DNA from: Ferruginibacter sp.
GTDB taxonomy: Bacteria > Bacteroidota > Bacteroidia > Chitinophagales > Chitinophagaceae
NCBI GenBank assembly: GCA_014379625.1
Contig: JACMLJ010000036.1
Location: 1-64,000, forward strand
DNA: 64,000 bases
Reading direction: 5' to 3'
A model generated the notes under the pieces. The model saw only the letters and a program-made list of their open reading frames with translations, did not search any database and was not told the origin of the DNA. Both the position numbers and the translations under genes were made by a program. Shown one piece after another: positions 44,299 through 53,535 of the stretch (position 1 is its first letter; every line of letters begins with the position of its first letter).

Positions 44299-44895
44299 AT
44301 GGCTTACAAAAAAATTGAGCAATACGACCAGGAAGTAACAGAAGGGCTATTAAAAAATTACAAGGAAGCCCTGGGTTTATTAGGGGAAGACCCTTTAAGG
44401 GAGGGCCTGCTAAAAACACCGGAAAGGGTTGCCAGGGCTATGCAGTTTTTAACCCAGGGGTACCAGCAGGATGCCAACGCTATTTTGAATTCAGCAAAAT
44501 TTCATGAAGAAGTAAGCGAGATGATCATTGTTAAAGATATAGAGTTATACAGTATGTGCGAGCATCACATGCTGCCTTTTTATGGTAAGGCCCACGTTGC
44601 GTATATCCCTAACGGCTGGATTACGGGTTTAAGCAAGATCGCCCGGGTAGTGGATGTGTACAGCAGACGTTTACAGGTGCAGGAAAGATTAACCCACCAG
44701 ATACTCAATTCAATAAAAGAAACTTTGAACCCATTAGGCGTAGCCGTGGTTATTGAAGCATCGCATTTATGTATGATGATGCGGGGGGTGCAAAAACAAA
44801 ACTCTGTAACTACCACTTCGGCATTTTGGGGCGAATTTGAAAAGAATGAAACAAGGAGTGAATTTGTAAAACTCATCAGCGCTAAATTACATTAA
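44299..44895 (+). CDS. folE: GTP cyclohydrolase I
   Basis: This 198-residue enzyme makes 7,8-dihydroneopterin triphosphate from GTP. It has the zinc Cys87 and His90 ([19 protein letters not shown]) and the second zinc Cys in [15 protein letters not shown], followed by [10 protein letters not shown]. Motifs are complete and length is normal. It is 16 bp after PTPS copy 2, so flux can go to folate or, through the PTPS proteins, to a tetrahydrobiopterin-type cofactor. Confidence 0.96.
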   Translation: MAYKKIEQYDQEVTEGLLKNYKEALGLLGEDPLREGLLKTPERVARAMQFLTQGYQQDANAILNSAKFHEEVSEMIIVKDIELYSMCEHHMLPFYGKAHVAYIPNGWITGLSKIARVVDVYSRRLQVQERLTHQILNSIKETLNPLGVAVVIEASHLCMMMRGVQKQNSVTTTSAFWGEFEKNETRSEFVKLISAKLH

Positions 44896-45432
44896 TTGCC
44901 AGAGGCTGAATACATCAAATTCAATAATACATTCAGGAGTTAGCTGGAATTTTGTGTCATTTTTTGGCACATATTTTCCGTTCAACAGCTCAAAAACTTC
45001 CACTGATCTTTTTTCTGTGTCGGATATAAGGTAATATTTAACTCCCTGTAATTCGTATAAATTATATTTGGTATTCCTGTCCCTGAGTTGTGTTTTTTTT
45101 GATGAAATTTCAACAATAACAGTTGGTGGAAAAGTTAAAAAATCTTCCGTGAAATTGCCGCATACGATCATACAGTCCGGTCTTACTATTGAATGTTCGT
45201 CAATGATCCAATCAAGTTCAGCATAAGCCCCACAATTGCAGCCAGAAGCAAATTCATCAATTTTGTTACTGGCTTTTTGCATGAATTTGTTTGAAAACCA
45301 TTGATGGGTCCTAACGGGTGAAGGTGCCATTGCATAGGGGTAACCGTTCACCAGTTCCCAATCGCCTTTCCATAGCAGGTAATCCTGGTAAGTGTACCGC
45401 TCGGGTTTGAATATTTGATCTGACAGCTCCAT
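44887..45432 (-). CDS. Uma2-family restriction-endonuclease-like protein
   Basis: This 181-residue protein of the DUF820/Uma2 group has [20 protein letters not shown] and the nuclease core VRPDCMIVC...[22 protein letters not shown] (PD-...E-x-x-x-K pattern). Such proteins have a PD-(D/E)xK fold, but their biological role is unknown. It is convergent with folE and overlaps it by 9 bp, so it is probably a later insertion. It stands alone. Confidence 0.85.
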   Translation of the reverse strand: MELSDQIFKPERYTYQDYLLWKGDWELVNGYPYAMAPSPVRTHQWFSNKFMQKASNKIDEFASGCNCGAYAELDWIIDEHSIVRPDCMIVCGNFTEDFLTFPPTVIVEISSKKTQLRDRNTKYNLYELQGVKYYLISDTEKRSVEVFELLNGKYVPKNDTKFQLTPECIIEFDVFSLWQLM

Positions 45433-45484
45433 AATAAATTTTATTGTTCAAATTTAAAACTATTTTTGAATCAAATTTTCATTT

Positions 45485-46375
45485 ATGGCGGATGCATTTA
45501 TCTTTCCCGGGCAGGGTTCACAGTTTAGCGGGATGGCGAAAAAATTATATGAGTCGAACCCATTCGTAAAGAATTTATTTGAGCAGGCCAATGATATTTT
45601 GGGTTTCCGTATTTCTGATATTATGTTTACGGGCAGTGACGAGGATCTGAAACAAACCAGTGTAACCCAGCCTGCCATATTCTTACATTCCGTTGCGGCA
45701 TTTAAAACATTACAGGATGCAAAGCCTGATATGGTGGCGGGCCATTCGCTTGGAGAATTTTCTGCATTGGTGGCCAACAGGGTATTGAGTTTTGAAGATG
45801 CGTTGCGATTGGTATTTATAAGGGCCAATGCGATGCAAAAAGCCTGTGAACAACATCCTTCCACAATGGCAGTAGTACTGGCTTTGACAGATGAAAAAGT
45901 AGAAGAATTGTGCGCAGCAGTGCAAAGCGAAACCGGCGAAGTCGTAGTGCCTGCAAATTATAATTGTCCCGGGCAATTGGTGATCAGCGGCACCATAAAA
46001 GGAATTGAAATCGCCTGCGAACGAATGAAAGCGGCCGGAGCTAAGCGGGCCATGGTATTACCGGTGGGCGGGGCATTCCATTCACCCCTTATGCTGCCCG
46101 CCAAAGAAGAACTTGCAGCAACCATCGAGATAACCACTTTTTACCAGCCATCCTGCCCCATTTACCAGAATGTACTGGCAAAAGCTGTTACAGATACAAC
46201 AGAAATAAAAAAGAACCTGATTGATCAGTTGACCGGCGCAGTGAGGTGGACACAAAGCGTGCAGGCGATGATCGAAAAGGGCGCTACCAAATTTACCGAG
46301 GTAGGTCCGGGTAAAGTATTACAGGGCTTAGTGCAAAAAATAAATAAGGAAATGGTGGTGAATGGGGTAAGTTAA
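45485..46375 (+). CDS. fabD: Malonyl-CoA:ACP transacylase
   Basis: This 296-residue enzyme has the N-terminal FPGQGSQFSGM, catalytic Ser88 in GHSLGEFSAL, Arg near residue 117 (RANAMQKAC) and His in GGAFHSPLM. It loads malonyl groups onto acyl carrier protein. Motifs and length are normal. The final codons (MVVNGVS) are encoded by a GTGAATGG-rich stretch that resembles the heptamer repeats seen elsewhere. A strong hairpin follows at 46480. Confidence 0.95.
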   Translation: MADAFIFPGQGSQFSGMAKKLYESNPFVKNLFEQANDILGFRISDIMFTGSDEDLKQTSVTQPAIFLHSVAAFKTLQDAKPDMVAGHSLGEFSALVANRVLSFEDALRLVFIRANAMQKACEQHPSTMAVVLALTDEKVEELCAAVQSETGEVVVPANYNCPGQLVISGTIKGIEIACERMKAAGAKRAMVLPVGGAFHSPLMLPAKEELAATIEITTFYQPSCPIYQNVLAKAVTDTTEIKKNLIDQLTGAVRWTQSVQAMIEKGATKFTEVGPGKVLQGLVQKINKEMVVNGVS

Positions 46376-46479
46376 ATATGCCCCTGGCAAGCGCCCGGTC
46401 ATCAGCATTGATTAGGATGATTACAACATATACGCATGGTATTTTCTTTATCGCGATAAAAAACATGCTCGTAATAGAA

Positions 46480-46500
46480 CAGGGCGCCAACGGCGCCCTG
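46480..46500. terminator. Strong GC hairpin after fabD (terminator-like)
   Basis: CAGGGCGCC (46480-46488) pairs perfectly with GGCGCCCTG (46492-46500) across AAC. There is no T-run, so it may be a pausing site or bidirectional terminator between convergent fabD and mdh. Confidence 0.5.
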
Positions 46501-46605
46501 TAAAATATATTGTGGGCACAGTCGATTGAAAAACCGATACTGAAGCGCCATTTGGCGAACGCCACTAAAGTTCAATCATCATCGAAATGCCGGTTTCAAC
46601 AAAAA

Positions 46606-47541
46606 TTATGCATTCAGTGTTTCAAGAACAGTATTCATATTCCTTACCGCATCTGCACTCTTGCTAAATGCTGCCTGTTCTGCTTCATCTAATTTATAAT
46701 CGATTATTTTTTCCACGCCATTTCTTCCGATGATCACAGGAACGCCTATACAAATATCTTTTTGCCCGTATTCGCCATCAAGACTTACACTGCAGGTAAA
46801 TAATTTTTTCTCATCCCTTACAATGCTTTCCACCAATGCCGCCACAGCAGCACCGGGTGCATACCAGGCAGATGTGCCTAACAGTCCGGTTAAAGTAGCT
46901 CCGCCCACCATGGTATCCGCTGCAACTTTTTTCAGGGTTTCCGCATCTAAGTAATTACTTACCGGTGAACCCTGGTAGGTAGCTAACCTGGTTAACGGGA
47001 TCATAGTAGTATCGCCATGACCTCCAACTACCACAGCCTGCAAATCGGTAGATGCACAACCAATGGCGGTAGATAAATAATATTTAAAACGGCTGCTGTC
47101 TAAAATGCCGCCCATTCCAATGATCCTGTTCTTGGCCAAACCGCTCGACTGTAGTGAAAGATAAGTCATGGTATCCATTGGGTTGCTTACTATAATCACG
47201 ATAGCATCCGGGGAATATTTCAAAATGTTTTCTGTAACCCCCTTTACGATTCCTGCATTAATGCCTATCAGATCTTCCCTTGTCATACCAGGCTTACGTG
47301 GAATACCGGAAGTAATTACTGCTACATCTGTACCTGCGGTCTTTGTATAATCGTTCGTACTGCCACTAATCCTGGTGTCAAAACCCAGTAATGCGGCTGT
47401 CTGCATCATATCAATGGCCTTGCCTTCAGCAATACCTTCCTTAATATCCAATAATACCAATTCGTCACACAATTCTTTGCGGGCAATATTGTCAGCACAG
47501 GTTGCTCCAACAGCACCGGCGCCTACTACAGTAATTTTCAT
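46606..47541 (-). CDS. mdh: Malate dehydrogenase
   Basis: This 311-residue NAD-dependent dehydrogenase of the lactate/malate family has the nucleotide loop VVGAGAVGATCADNIA and VLLDIKEG. The mobile loop has the malate-specific Arg pair (GIPRKPGMTREDL), SNPMDTMTYL follows, and the catalytic His is in VVGGHGDTTMIPL. It catalyses the malate-oxaloacetate step of the TCA cycle. The Arg at the position after GIPRKP marks malate rather than lactate use. Confidence 0.95.
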   Translation of the reverse strand: MKITVVGAGAVGATCADNIARKELCDELVLLDIKEGIAEGKAIDMMQTAALLGFDTRISGSTNDYTKTAGTDVAVITSGIPRKPGMTREDLIGINAGIVKGVTENILKYSPDAIVIIVSNPMDTMTYLSLQSSGLAKNRIIGMGGILDSSRFKYYLSTAIGCASTDLQAVVVGGHGDTTMIPLTRLATYQGSPVSNYLDAETLKKVAADTMVGGATLTGLLGTSAWYAPGAAVAALVESIVRDEKKLFTCSVSLDGEYGQKDICIGVPVIIGRNGVEKIIDYKLDEAEQAAFSKSADAVRNMNTVLETLNA

Positions 47542-47706
47542 GATAAAAAATTTAAATTATTTTAAGGAATTTTATTTGAGATGCAAAGTTAAGGGCATTA
47601 ATGCCATTTTATGAAAAGAATGAACAGAATGTATGGTCTTCATGAGCAGAATCATATAATGGCATGATAAACAAAAAGCGAAGGCATTCCTGTCAATATT
47701 CAATGC

Positions 47707-48204
47707 TTATTTAACCGCATCCAGTATAGCGGGCACCCCGATATTCCCTGTAAAAGCTTTCGCAAGGTTTCCGTTCTGATCGTACACAAAAATAGAAGGG
47801 AAAGTACTGAGTTTATAGATAGCGGATAACTTATATTTTGCATCGTGGCCCAGCTTAATATTGGGCATGGACGATAATCCAAAACTTTTATAGAAATCTT
47901 TTATTTCCGAATAGGGTGCAGACGATACCATTAAAATTTGAATGGCTTTCAACTCTTCTTTATAAGCAAGCAGTTCCTTTGTTTCTTTTTGGCAATGGTC
48001 GCAATCAGGGTTAAAAAAAACCAGTACAAAGGGGTTGCCTTTTTTTAAATGTTCATTGGTATATTCTAAACTGTCAGGTACAATATTTAATTTAATTGCG
48101 GGAATGGATAGAAACTTTTTTACATAATTATCCGTGGTGTCTTTCTGTGCGGTGAGCTGAAGAGTAGTGGCGGCCAGGAGTAATAAAAATAATATATTTT
48201 TCAA
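47707..48204 (-). CDS. Exported thioredoxin-like protein (TlpA-type)
   Basis: This 165-residue protein has a signal peptide (ending QLTAQ) and a redoxin domain with active-site C68-D-H-C71 (FFNPDCDHCQKE). The cis-Pro region is STFPSIFVYDQNG. It is expected in the periplasm, reducing or forming disulfides. It is not linked to cytochrome maturation genes here. Confidence 0.88.
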   Translation of the reverse strand: MKNILFLLLLAATTLQLTAQKDTTDNYVKKFLSIPAIKLNIVPDSLEYTNEHLKKGNPFVLVFFNPDCDHCQKETKELLAYKEELKAIQILMVSSAPYSEIKDFYKSFGLSSMPNIKLGHDAKYKLSAIYKLSTFPSIFVYDQNGNLAKAFTGNIGVPAILDAVK

Positions 48205-48558
48205 GCTGTAAATTTTTTCAAAGCTAAATTTTTATGATGAACCTGCATGTTAAAATTGATGGAGAATACGATCCGAATTTTGCGCCAGCTTGTCCACCTG
48301 CAACAGCCAGGAATACCTTGAAACCTCTCGGCAGGTCTGGCACCTTTTGTTCTCTTACCTGATTAAAGAGATGCGGTATCAATTGGATGGTAGATTCGCC
48401 TTAAAAAGCCGATTATGCTTCAAATTTTCTATTTAGCTTTACTATTCCTACTTTTGCACCCCAATAATTTTGCAATCCAAAACATTGCGGGCATTGGGTC
48501 TGGGTTTACAATACCAACTGTAAACAACAACCGATAAACAATAAACACAAATATAATC
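48205..48558. other. Divergent intergenic region before efp
   Basis: This gap carries a -7 box at 48449-48456 (listed separately). The rest holds no recognised gene or repeat. Confidence 0.4.
48449..48456 (+). promoter_or_regulatory. -7 box (TACTTTTG) for efp
   Basis: A TAnnTTTG match 102 bp upstream of the efp ATG at 48559, facing the gene. Confidence 0.5.
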
Positions 48559-49125
48559 ATGGCAACTACAGCAGACATGCGTTCAGGGCTTATCATCAAA
48601 GTGGATGGTAGTTTATACACCGTTATCGAATTCGGACAAAATAAAACAGCCCGGGCAGGTGCAAAAATATGGGCAAAATTAAAGGGGGTAGATAATACCC
48701 GAACGATTGAACTTACCTGGAACAGTGGAGAAACGATCTTTCCGGTTCGCGTAGAGAAGAGACCATACCAGTACTTATATAAAGACGATACAGGATATAG
48801 TTTTATGGACATTGAAACTTTTGAACAGATCACCGTTCCTGAAACAATGGTAGATGCACCCCGGTTTTTAAAAGACGGCCAGGAAGTTTCCGTATTAATT
48901 AATGGCGATACCGACCTGCCAATGGGAGTGGAACTGCCCGATAAAATAGTATTATTAGTTACTTACAGCGAACCCGGGATGAGAGGGGATACCGCCACAA
49001 AAACATTAAAACCCGCCACGGTAGAAACGGGTGCCACCGTGAACGTGCCGCTCTTTGTAGATGAAGGGGACCTGATCAGGGTAAATACAAAAACCGGGGA
49101 GTATGTAGAACGCGTGAAGGAATAA
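48559..49125 (+). CDS. efp: Elongation factor P with Arg32 in a noncanonical loop
   Basis: This 188-residue factor rescues ribosomes stalled on polyproline. It keeps the domain II/III text GMRGDTATKTLKPATVETG and VPLFVDEGDLIRVNTKTGEY. The domain I tip loop differs from the usual PGKG-x-A-F: it reads FGQNKTARAGAKIWAKLKG, with Arg32 at the tip and no Lys34. An Arg32 tip is the rhamnosylation target in some Proteobacteria, but this protein otherwise resembles the Bacteroidota type. It is followed by a terminator at 49262 and then accB. Confidence 0.9.
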   Translation: MATTADMRSGLIIKVDGSLYTVIEFGQNKTARAGAKIWAKLKGVDNTRTIELTWNSGETIFPVRVEKRPYQYLYKDDTGYSFMDIETFEQITVPETMVDAPRFLKDGQEVSVLINGDTDLPMGVELPDKIVLLVTYSEPGMRGDTATKTLKPATVETGATVNVPLFVDEGDLIRVNTKTGEYVERVKE

Positions 49126-49261
49126 TTCGCTTTAGTATCTTTAAAAATTGTTTGGGGAATAAGATATTTTTTAAACAGCGATATCTTTTCGGGTAACAGC
49201 GAGCGTAATCGGTTTAAATGACCCGGCAAATTTTACTCATTCAACCTTATAAAATTTAAAT

Positions 49262-49305
49262 AAAAAAGGGCGCATTTTTTAAAAGGGCCCTTTTTTAATT
49301 TTTAC
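49262..49305 (+). terminator. Rho-independent terminator after efp
   Basis: AAAAAAGGGC (49262-49271) pairs with GCCCTTTTTT (49287-49296), followed by AATTTTT. It separates efp from accB. Confidence 0.8.
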
Positions 49306-49470
49306 CTGTTTTGAATGATTTTTGCCCGTTTTTTATTGATTTTGTCTCTTATTTAATCATTTTTCTCCGATTTTCGTTATTGCTTCTTTTTTAAAAACTT
49401 GCAATATTAATAAATCATTACCTACCTTAGCCGCCCGATTCTTAATACAAAAACCGTTTAATATCTTAAT
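49306..49470. other. Promoter region of the acc genes (not resolved)
   Basis: AT-rich sequence before accB with several TTTT and TTTTTG stretches; no single -7 match stands out. Confidence 0.3.
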
Positions 49471-49944
49471 ATGGACATCAAGCAAATTCAGGAGCTGGTA
49501 AAACTCATTAATAAAACGAATATTGGTGAAATTACAATTGAAGAAGAAGGTGTTAAAATAACCGTTAAACAAAAAAAAGACCCTGTTCAGCATATCTTTG
49601 CCGGGGGCCAGTCTGCCCCCAGTTATTCAAGTCCCCCTCCACCTCCGCAAAATACGCCTGCAGCTCAGCCCCCAACAATTGTTGAATCTCCTAAAGCGGA
49701 TAATTACATTACCATAAAAAGCCCCATGATTGGTACATTTTATCGCCAGTCTGGACCAGGGAAACCCATCATGGTAAATGTGGGCGATGAAGTTACCCCG
49801 GGTAAAGTAGTCTGTATTATCGAAGCCATGAAGCTTTTTAACGAAATTGAAAGTGAAATAAAAGGAAAGATCGTAAAGGTGTTAGTTGAAGACTCCAGCC
49901 CCGTGGAATATGACCAGCCTTTGTTTTTGGTGGACCCTAGTTAA
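49471..49944 (+). CDS. accB: Biotin carboxyl carrier protein
   Basis: This 157-residue protein has an N-terminal helical region, a Pro/Ala-rich linker (about residues 48-72) and a lipoyl/biotin domain. Lys121 in IIEAMKLFNEI is the biotinylation site (EAMK-L rather than AMKM). It carries the biotin for acetyl-CoA carboxylase. Downstream accC is separated from it by an octamer-bracketed four-helix-bundle gene, which breaks the usual accB-accC adjacency. Confidence 0.95.
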   Translation: MDIKQIQELVKLINKTNIGEITIEEEGVKITVKQKKDPVQHIFAGGQSAPSYSSPPPPPQNTPAAQPPTIVESPKADNYITIKSPMIGTFYRQSGPGKPIMVNVGDEVTPGKVVCIIEAMKLFNEIESEIKGKIVKVLVEDSSPVEYDQPLFLVDPS

Positions 49945-49945
49945 T

Positions 49946-49979
49946 TAGCTAATGTGCTAATTAGCTAATTTGCTAATGT
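49946..49979. repeat. Octamer tract, four NNGCTAAT units (left arm, acc locus)
   Basis: Units GCTAATGT, GCTAATTA, GCTAATTT and GCTAATGT (from 49948), starting 4 bp after the accB stop. They face an inverted tract at 50472-50503. The same four-unit layout occurs at 24441 and, in a variant form, at 62192. Confidence 0.8.
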
Positions 49980-50019
49980 GAATACAGGACTACTAAATGT
50001 TCATAAAAACTCACTGGCT

Positions 50020-50412
50020 ATGCAGAAAGAAATGATTGAAAAAAATCCTCTCTTAAAATTAAGTTTTGAGTTTTCTTTATTGGTACTTACCTACTGTGAT
50101 TTATTGGACCAAATGCATAAATACGCCATTAGCAAACAATTGGTTCGTGCAGGAACGTCAGTTGGCGCAAATGCGATGGAAGCTCAAAATGCAGAAAGCA
50201 AAGCTGATTTTATTCATAAAATAAAAATAGCTGCCAAGGAAGCAGATGAAACCCAATACTGGCTTGCCTTATGTGAGTTTGCAAGTGGTTACCCCGATTC
50301 AGTGATTGTTGCAAATAAACTAACACAGTTACAAAAAATCATAAATGCTATTTTAGGAACTGCAAAAAGAAAAACACCATTCAGCTACTTTCTCAGTTTC
50401 TTTATTTTTTAA
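50020..50412 (+). CDS. Four-helix-bundle protein (S23/IVP family)
   Basis: This 130-residue protein matches the 23S rRNA intervening-sequence protein fold: LSFEFSLLVLTYCDLLDQMH, YAISKQLVRAGTSVGANAMEA, AESKADFIHKIKIAAKEADE and a closing helix. ATG at 50020 is chosen; an in-frame GTG 14 codons upstream falls inside the octamer tract. It splits accB from accC and is bracketed by inverted octamer tracts, which suggests it arrived as a unit. Related proteins bind nucleic acids or act with diversity-generating elements; its role here is unknown. Confidence 0.82.
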   Translation: MQKEMIEKNPLLKLSFEFSLLVLTYCDLLDQMHKYAISKQLVRAGTSVGANAMEAQNAESKADFIHKIKIAAKEADETQYWLALCEFASGYPDSVIVANKLTQLQKIINAILGTAKRKTPFSYFLSFFIF

Positions 50413-50471
50413 AACTGCTACCTGCATTTGCTACTTAACTGATTCTTACAAAAACTGTTCGTTCCATAATT

Positions 50472-50503
50472 AGCAAATTAGCAAATTAGCAAATTAGCAC
50501 ATT
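50472..50503. repeat. Octamer tract, inverted right arm (acc locus)
   Basis: Units AGCAAATT three times then AGCACATT, ending 7 bp before the accC ATG. It is the inverted partner of the tract at 49948-49979. Confidence 0.8.
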
Positions 50504-50510
50504 AAACACC

Positions 50511-51851
50511 ATGTTCAAAAAAATATTAATTGCCAACCGCGGAGAAATTGCCTTACGGGTGATACGCACCTGCAAAGAGATGGGTATTAAAACGGTGGCT
50601 GTGTATTCTACCGCCGATAAAGATAGTTTGCACGTAAAGTTTGCAGACGAAGCCGTGTGTATCGGAAAGCCCAGCAGCGTGGAATCCTACCTCAACATAC
50701 CGCATATTATGGCGGCGGCAGAAATTACTAATGCGGATGCCATCCATCCGGGATATGGATTTTTGGCCGAAAATGCCAAGTTTGCTCAGATCTGTACCGA
50801 TCATGGCATTAAATTTATTGGGCCCACACCCGATATGATCAATGCCATGGGCGATAAAATAACCGCCAAGGAAACCATGATCAAAGCCGGGGTACCCGTG
50901 GTGCCAGGCAGTGGCGGGTTACTGGAAAGTGTGGAGCAGGCAAAAGACCTGGCGGCCAATGCAGTTGGCTATCCAGTGATTCTAAAGGCCACCGCCGGTG
51001 GAGGTGGTAAAGGCATGAGGGTGGTATGGCAGGAGAGTGAGCTTGAAAAAGCGTACGAAAATGCCAAAACAGAAGCCGCGGCTTCTTTTAAAAACGATGG
51101 TATTTACATGGAGAAATTTGTGGAAGAACCCCGCCACATTGAAATACAAATTGCCGGCGACCAGTTTGGCAATGTGTGTCATTTAAGCGAACGCGATTGT
51201 TCTATACAGCGCCGACACCAAAAGCTTGTAGAAGAATCTCCTTCGCCATTTATGACGGCAGAGTTAAGGGAGCAAATGGGAGAGGCCGCCATAAAAGCGG
51301 CCAGTGCCATCAGCTATGAAAGTGTTGGGACCATTGAGTTTTTGGTAGATAAGCACCGTAACTTTTACTTTATGGAAATGAATACCCGCATACAGGTAGA
51401 ACATTGCGTTACGGAAGAAGTGGTGAATTACGATCTCATTAAAGAGCAAATTAAAATAGCTGCCGGTCATAAGGTAAGCGGCAAAAATTATTACCCGCAG
51501 ATGCATGCCATCGAATGCCGTATCAATGCCGAAGATCCGTACAATGATTTCAGGCCAAGTCCGGGCAAGATAACGGTATTGCATACACCGGGCGGGCATG
51601 GCGTGCGGGTAGACAGTCATGTATATGCAGGCTATGTCATCCCGCCCTATTACGACAGCATGATCGGCAAATTAATTACCGTAGCGCAAACCCGCGAAGA
51701 AGCCATTGATACCATGCACCGTGCATTAAGCGAATACATCATTGAAGGCATCCATACCACCATTCCTTTTCATTTGCAATTGATGAAGAACGAAGATTTC
51801 AGGAGCGGGAATTTTACCACTAAATTTTTAGAGTCGTTTAAGATGGAATGA
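50511..51851 (+). CDS. accC: Biotin carboxylase subunit of acetyl-CoA carboxylase
   Basis: This 446-residue ATP-grasp enzyme begins [20 protein letters not shown]. It has the glycine-rich loop [14 protein letters not shown] (about residues 160-170), the [21 protein letters not shown] segment and the [16 protein letters not shown] motif (EMNTR-x-QVEH). It carboxylates biotin on AccB using bicarbonate and ATP. Normal length. Its start is 7 bp after an octamer repeat tract. Confidence 0.96.
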   Translation: MFKKILIANRGEIALRVIRTCKEMGIKTVAVYSTADKDSLHVKFADEAVCIGKPSSVESYLNIPHIMAAAEITNADAIHPGYGFLAENAKFAQICTDHGIKFIGPTPDMINAMGDKITAKETMIKAGVPVVPGSGGLLESVEQAKDLAANAVGYPVILKATAGGGGKGMRVVWQESELEKAYENAKTEAAASFKNDGIYMEKFVEEPRHIEIQIAGDQFGNVCHLSERDCSIQRRHQKLVEESPSPFMTAELREQMGEAAIKAASAISYESVGTIEFLVDKHRNFYFMEMNTRIQVEHCVTEEVVNYDLIKEQIKIAAGHKVSGKNYYPQMHAIECRINAEDPYNDFRPSPGKITVLHTPGGHGVRVDSHVYAGYVIPPYYDSMIGKLITVAQTREEAIDTMHRALSEYIIEGIHTTIPFHLQLMKNEDFRSGNFTTKFLESFKME

Positions 51852-51921
51852 TCTTTTTTGGATCAGACCCTAAAAAGCCGCGCAGTTAATTTTTTAAATG
51901 GTAAAGAGGGGTAATCTCGAC

Positions 51922-51952
51922 TTTTTGCCCATTCACCATTGCCCATTCATTT
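51922..51952. repeat. Heptamer tract after accC (TTNNCCA units)
   Basis: Units TTGCCCA, TTCACCA, TTGCCCA and TTCATTT, matching the tracts at 22921 and 42519. It lies between accC and the phosphohexomutase gene. Confidence 0.55.
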
Positions 51953-52004
51953 TCTTATCCTCCAAAATACCTCCCAATCGCCCGTTAAACCATATTCATT
52001 TTGT

Positions 52005-52012
52005 TATCTTTG
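52005..52012 (+). promoter_or_regulatory. -7 box (TATCTTTG) before the phosphohexomutase gene
   Basis: A TAnnTTTG match 23 bp before the ATG at 52036. Confidence 0.5.
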
Positions 52013-52035
52013 CCATTCAACATTACCTGACGTGA

Positions 52036-53415
52036 ATGGCATTGATAAAAAGCATATCCGGCATTAGGGGCACGATAGGTGGCAAAACCGGGGATAATTT
52101 TACACCAATTGATATTGTAAAGTTTACAGCCGCATTTGGCACCCTGTTAATAAATGACGGCGCAAATAAAAAGATCATCGTGGGCAGGGATGGAAGGATC
52201 AGCGGTGCGATGGTAAAAGAACTGGTGATCAGCACTTTAAACGCGTTAGGCATACACGTGATCGACCTGGATTACAGCACTACTCCCACCGTGGAGATGG
52301 CCGTGGTGTTTGAAAACGCCGGTGGTGGTATCATACTAACGGCAAGTCATAACCCAAAAGAATGGAACGCGTTAAAATTATTAAACAGCAGGGGGGAATT
52401 CATTAGTAGCGAAGAAGGTGAAAAGGTACTGGATATTGCAGCAAGGGAAGATTTTGTGTTCGCTACTGTTGATAAATTAGGGACTTCAATTACGGATGAT
52501 ACGTTTTTACAAAAACATATTGATGCCATCATCAATCACGAACTGGTAGATGTTGCTGTTATAAAGAAGGCGAAATTTAAAATAGTAGTGGATGCGGTAA
52601 ACAGCACCGGTGCCATTGCAGTACCTGAATTATTAAAAGCCCTGGGTGTAAAAGATATTGAATTATTAAACGGAGAAGTAAACGGTAAATTCGCTCACAA
52701 CCCCGAGCCCTTGCCCGAGCATTTAACCGGTCTGAGCAGTGAGGTGGTGAAGCAGAATGCCAGCCTGGGTATAGCGGTTGACCCTGATGTGGACAGGCTT
52801 TGTTTTGTATGTGAAGACGGGACCATGTTTGGGGAAGAATATACCCTCGTAGCCGTAGCGGATTATGTGTTAAGCAACCGCAAAGGCAATACGGTTTCCA
52901 ATATGTCATCTACCCGTGCGCTAAAGGATATTACGCTAAAACATGGAGGCGAATATTTTTCGAGCGCGGTGGGAGAAGTGAACGTAGTGAATAAAATGAA
53001 GGAAGTAAACGCAGTCATCGGGGGCGAAGGTAACGGCGGCATTATTCTTCCTGATCTGCACTATGGAAGGGATGCGCTCATTGGAATAGCCCTTTTTTTG
53101 ACACATCTTGCAAAAACAAAAAAGACCGCCAAGCAGTTACGCAATTCTTTTCCGGATTATTTTATCAGTAAAAATAAGATCAAACTGGAACTTGGTGTTG
53201 ATGTAAAATCAGTGTTTCAAAAGATAAAAGATAAGTACAAAAACCAACCCATTAATATGGAAGACGGTTTGAAAATAGAATTCGATTCAGACTGGGTGCA
53301 TTTACGCACCAGCAATACCGAACCAATCATCCGTATTTATGCGGAAAGCAATTTTGAAACCACCGCCGAAAATATCGCGAGGCGATTAATGAAAGATATC
53401 AGCGAGGTAATGTAG
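52036..53415 (+). CDS. glmM: Phosphohexomutase, probably phosphoglucosamine mutase
   Basis: This 459-residue alpha-D-phosphohexomutase starts IKSISGIRGTIGG. It carries the catalytic phosphoserine loop TASHNPKEWNALKLL (Ser in SHNP), the metal loop DPDVDRLCFV, a sugar-specific EGNGGIILPDLHYGRD loop (GEGN-type) and the phosphate-binding RTSNTEPIIRIYAES. The GEGNGG loop and text fit phosphoglucosamine mutase for peptidoglycan precursors. Phosphomannomutase or phosphoglucomutase activity cannot be excluded. Confidence 0.88.
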   Translation: MALIKSISGIRGTIGGKTGDNFTPIDIVKFTAAFGTLLINDGANKKIIVGRDGRISGAMVKELVISTLNALGIHVIDLDYSTTPTVEMAVVFENAGGGIILTASHNPKEWNALKLLNSRGEFISSEEGEKVLDIAAREDFVFATVDKLGTSITDDTFLQKHIDAIINHELVDVAVIKKAKFKIVVDAVNSTGAIAVPELLKALGVKDIELLNGEVNGKFAHNPEPLPEHLTGLSSEVVKQNASLGIAVDPDVDRLCFVCEDGTMFGEEYTLVAVADYVLSNRKGNTVSNMSSTRALKDITLKHGGEYFSSAVGEVNVVNKMKEVNAVIGGEGNGGIILPDLHYGRDALIGIALFLTHLAKTKKTAKQLRNSFPDYFISKNKIKLELGVDVKSVFQKIKDKYKNQPINMEDGLKIEFDSDWVHLRTSNTEPIIRIYAESNFETTAENIARRLMKDISEVM

Positions 53416-53535
53416 GCACTTATATCCCGAAGCAACATTTTTTGGATAAGCACCTCAAATTTATTTTCAGGCCAGGGGATCTTCCATGCTAATAAAAACT
53501 ATAAAACCATAAAAGCCCTTTTAAGGGTTGGGGCT

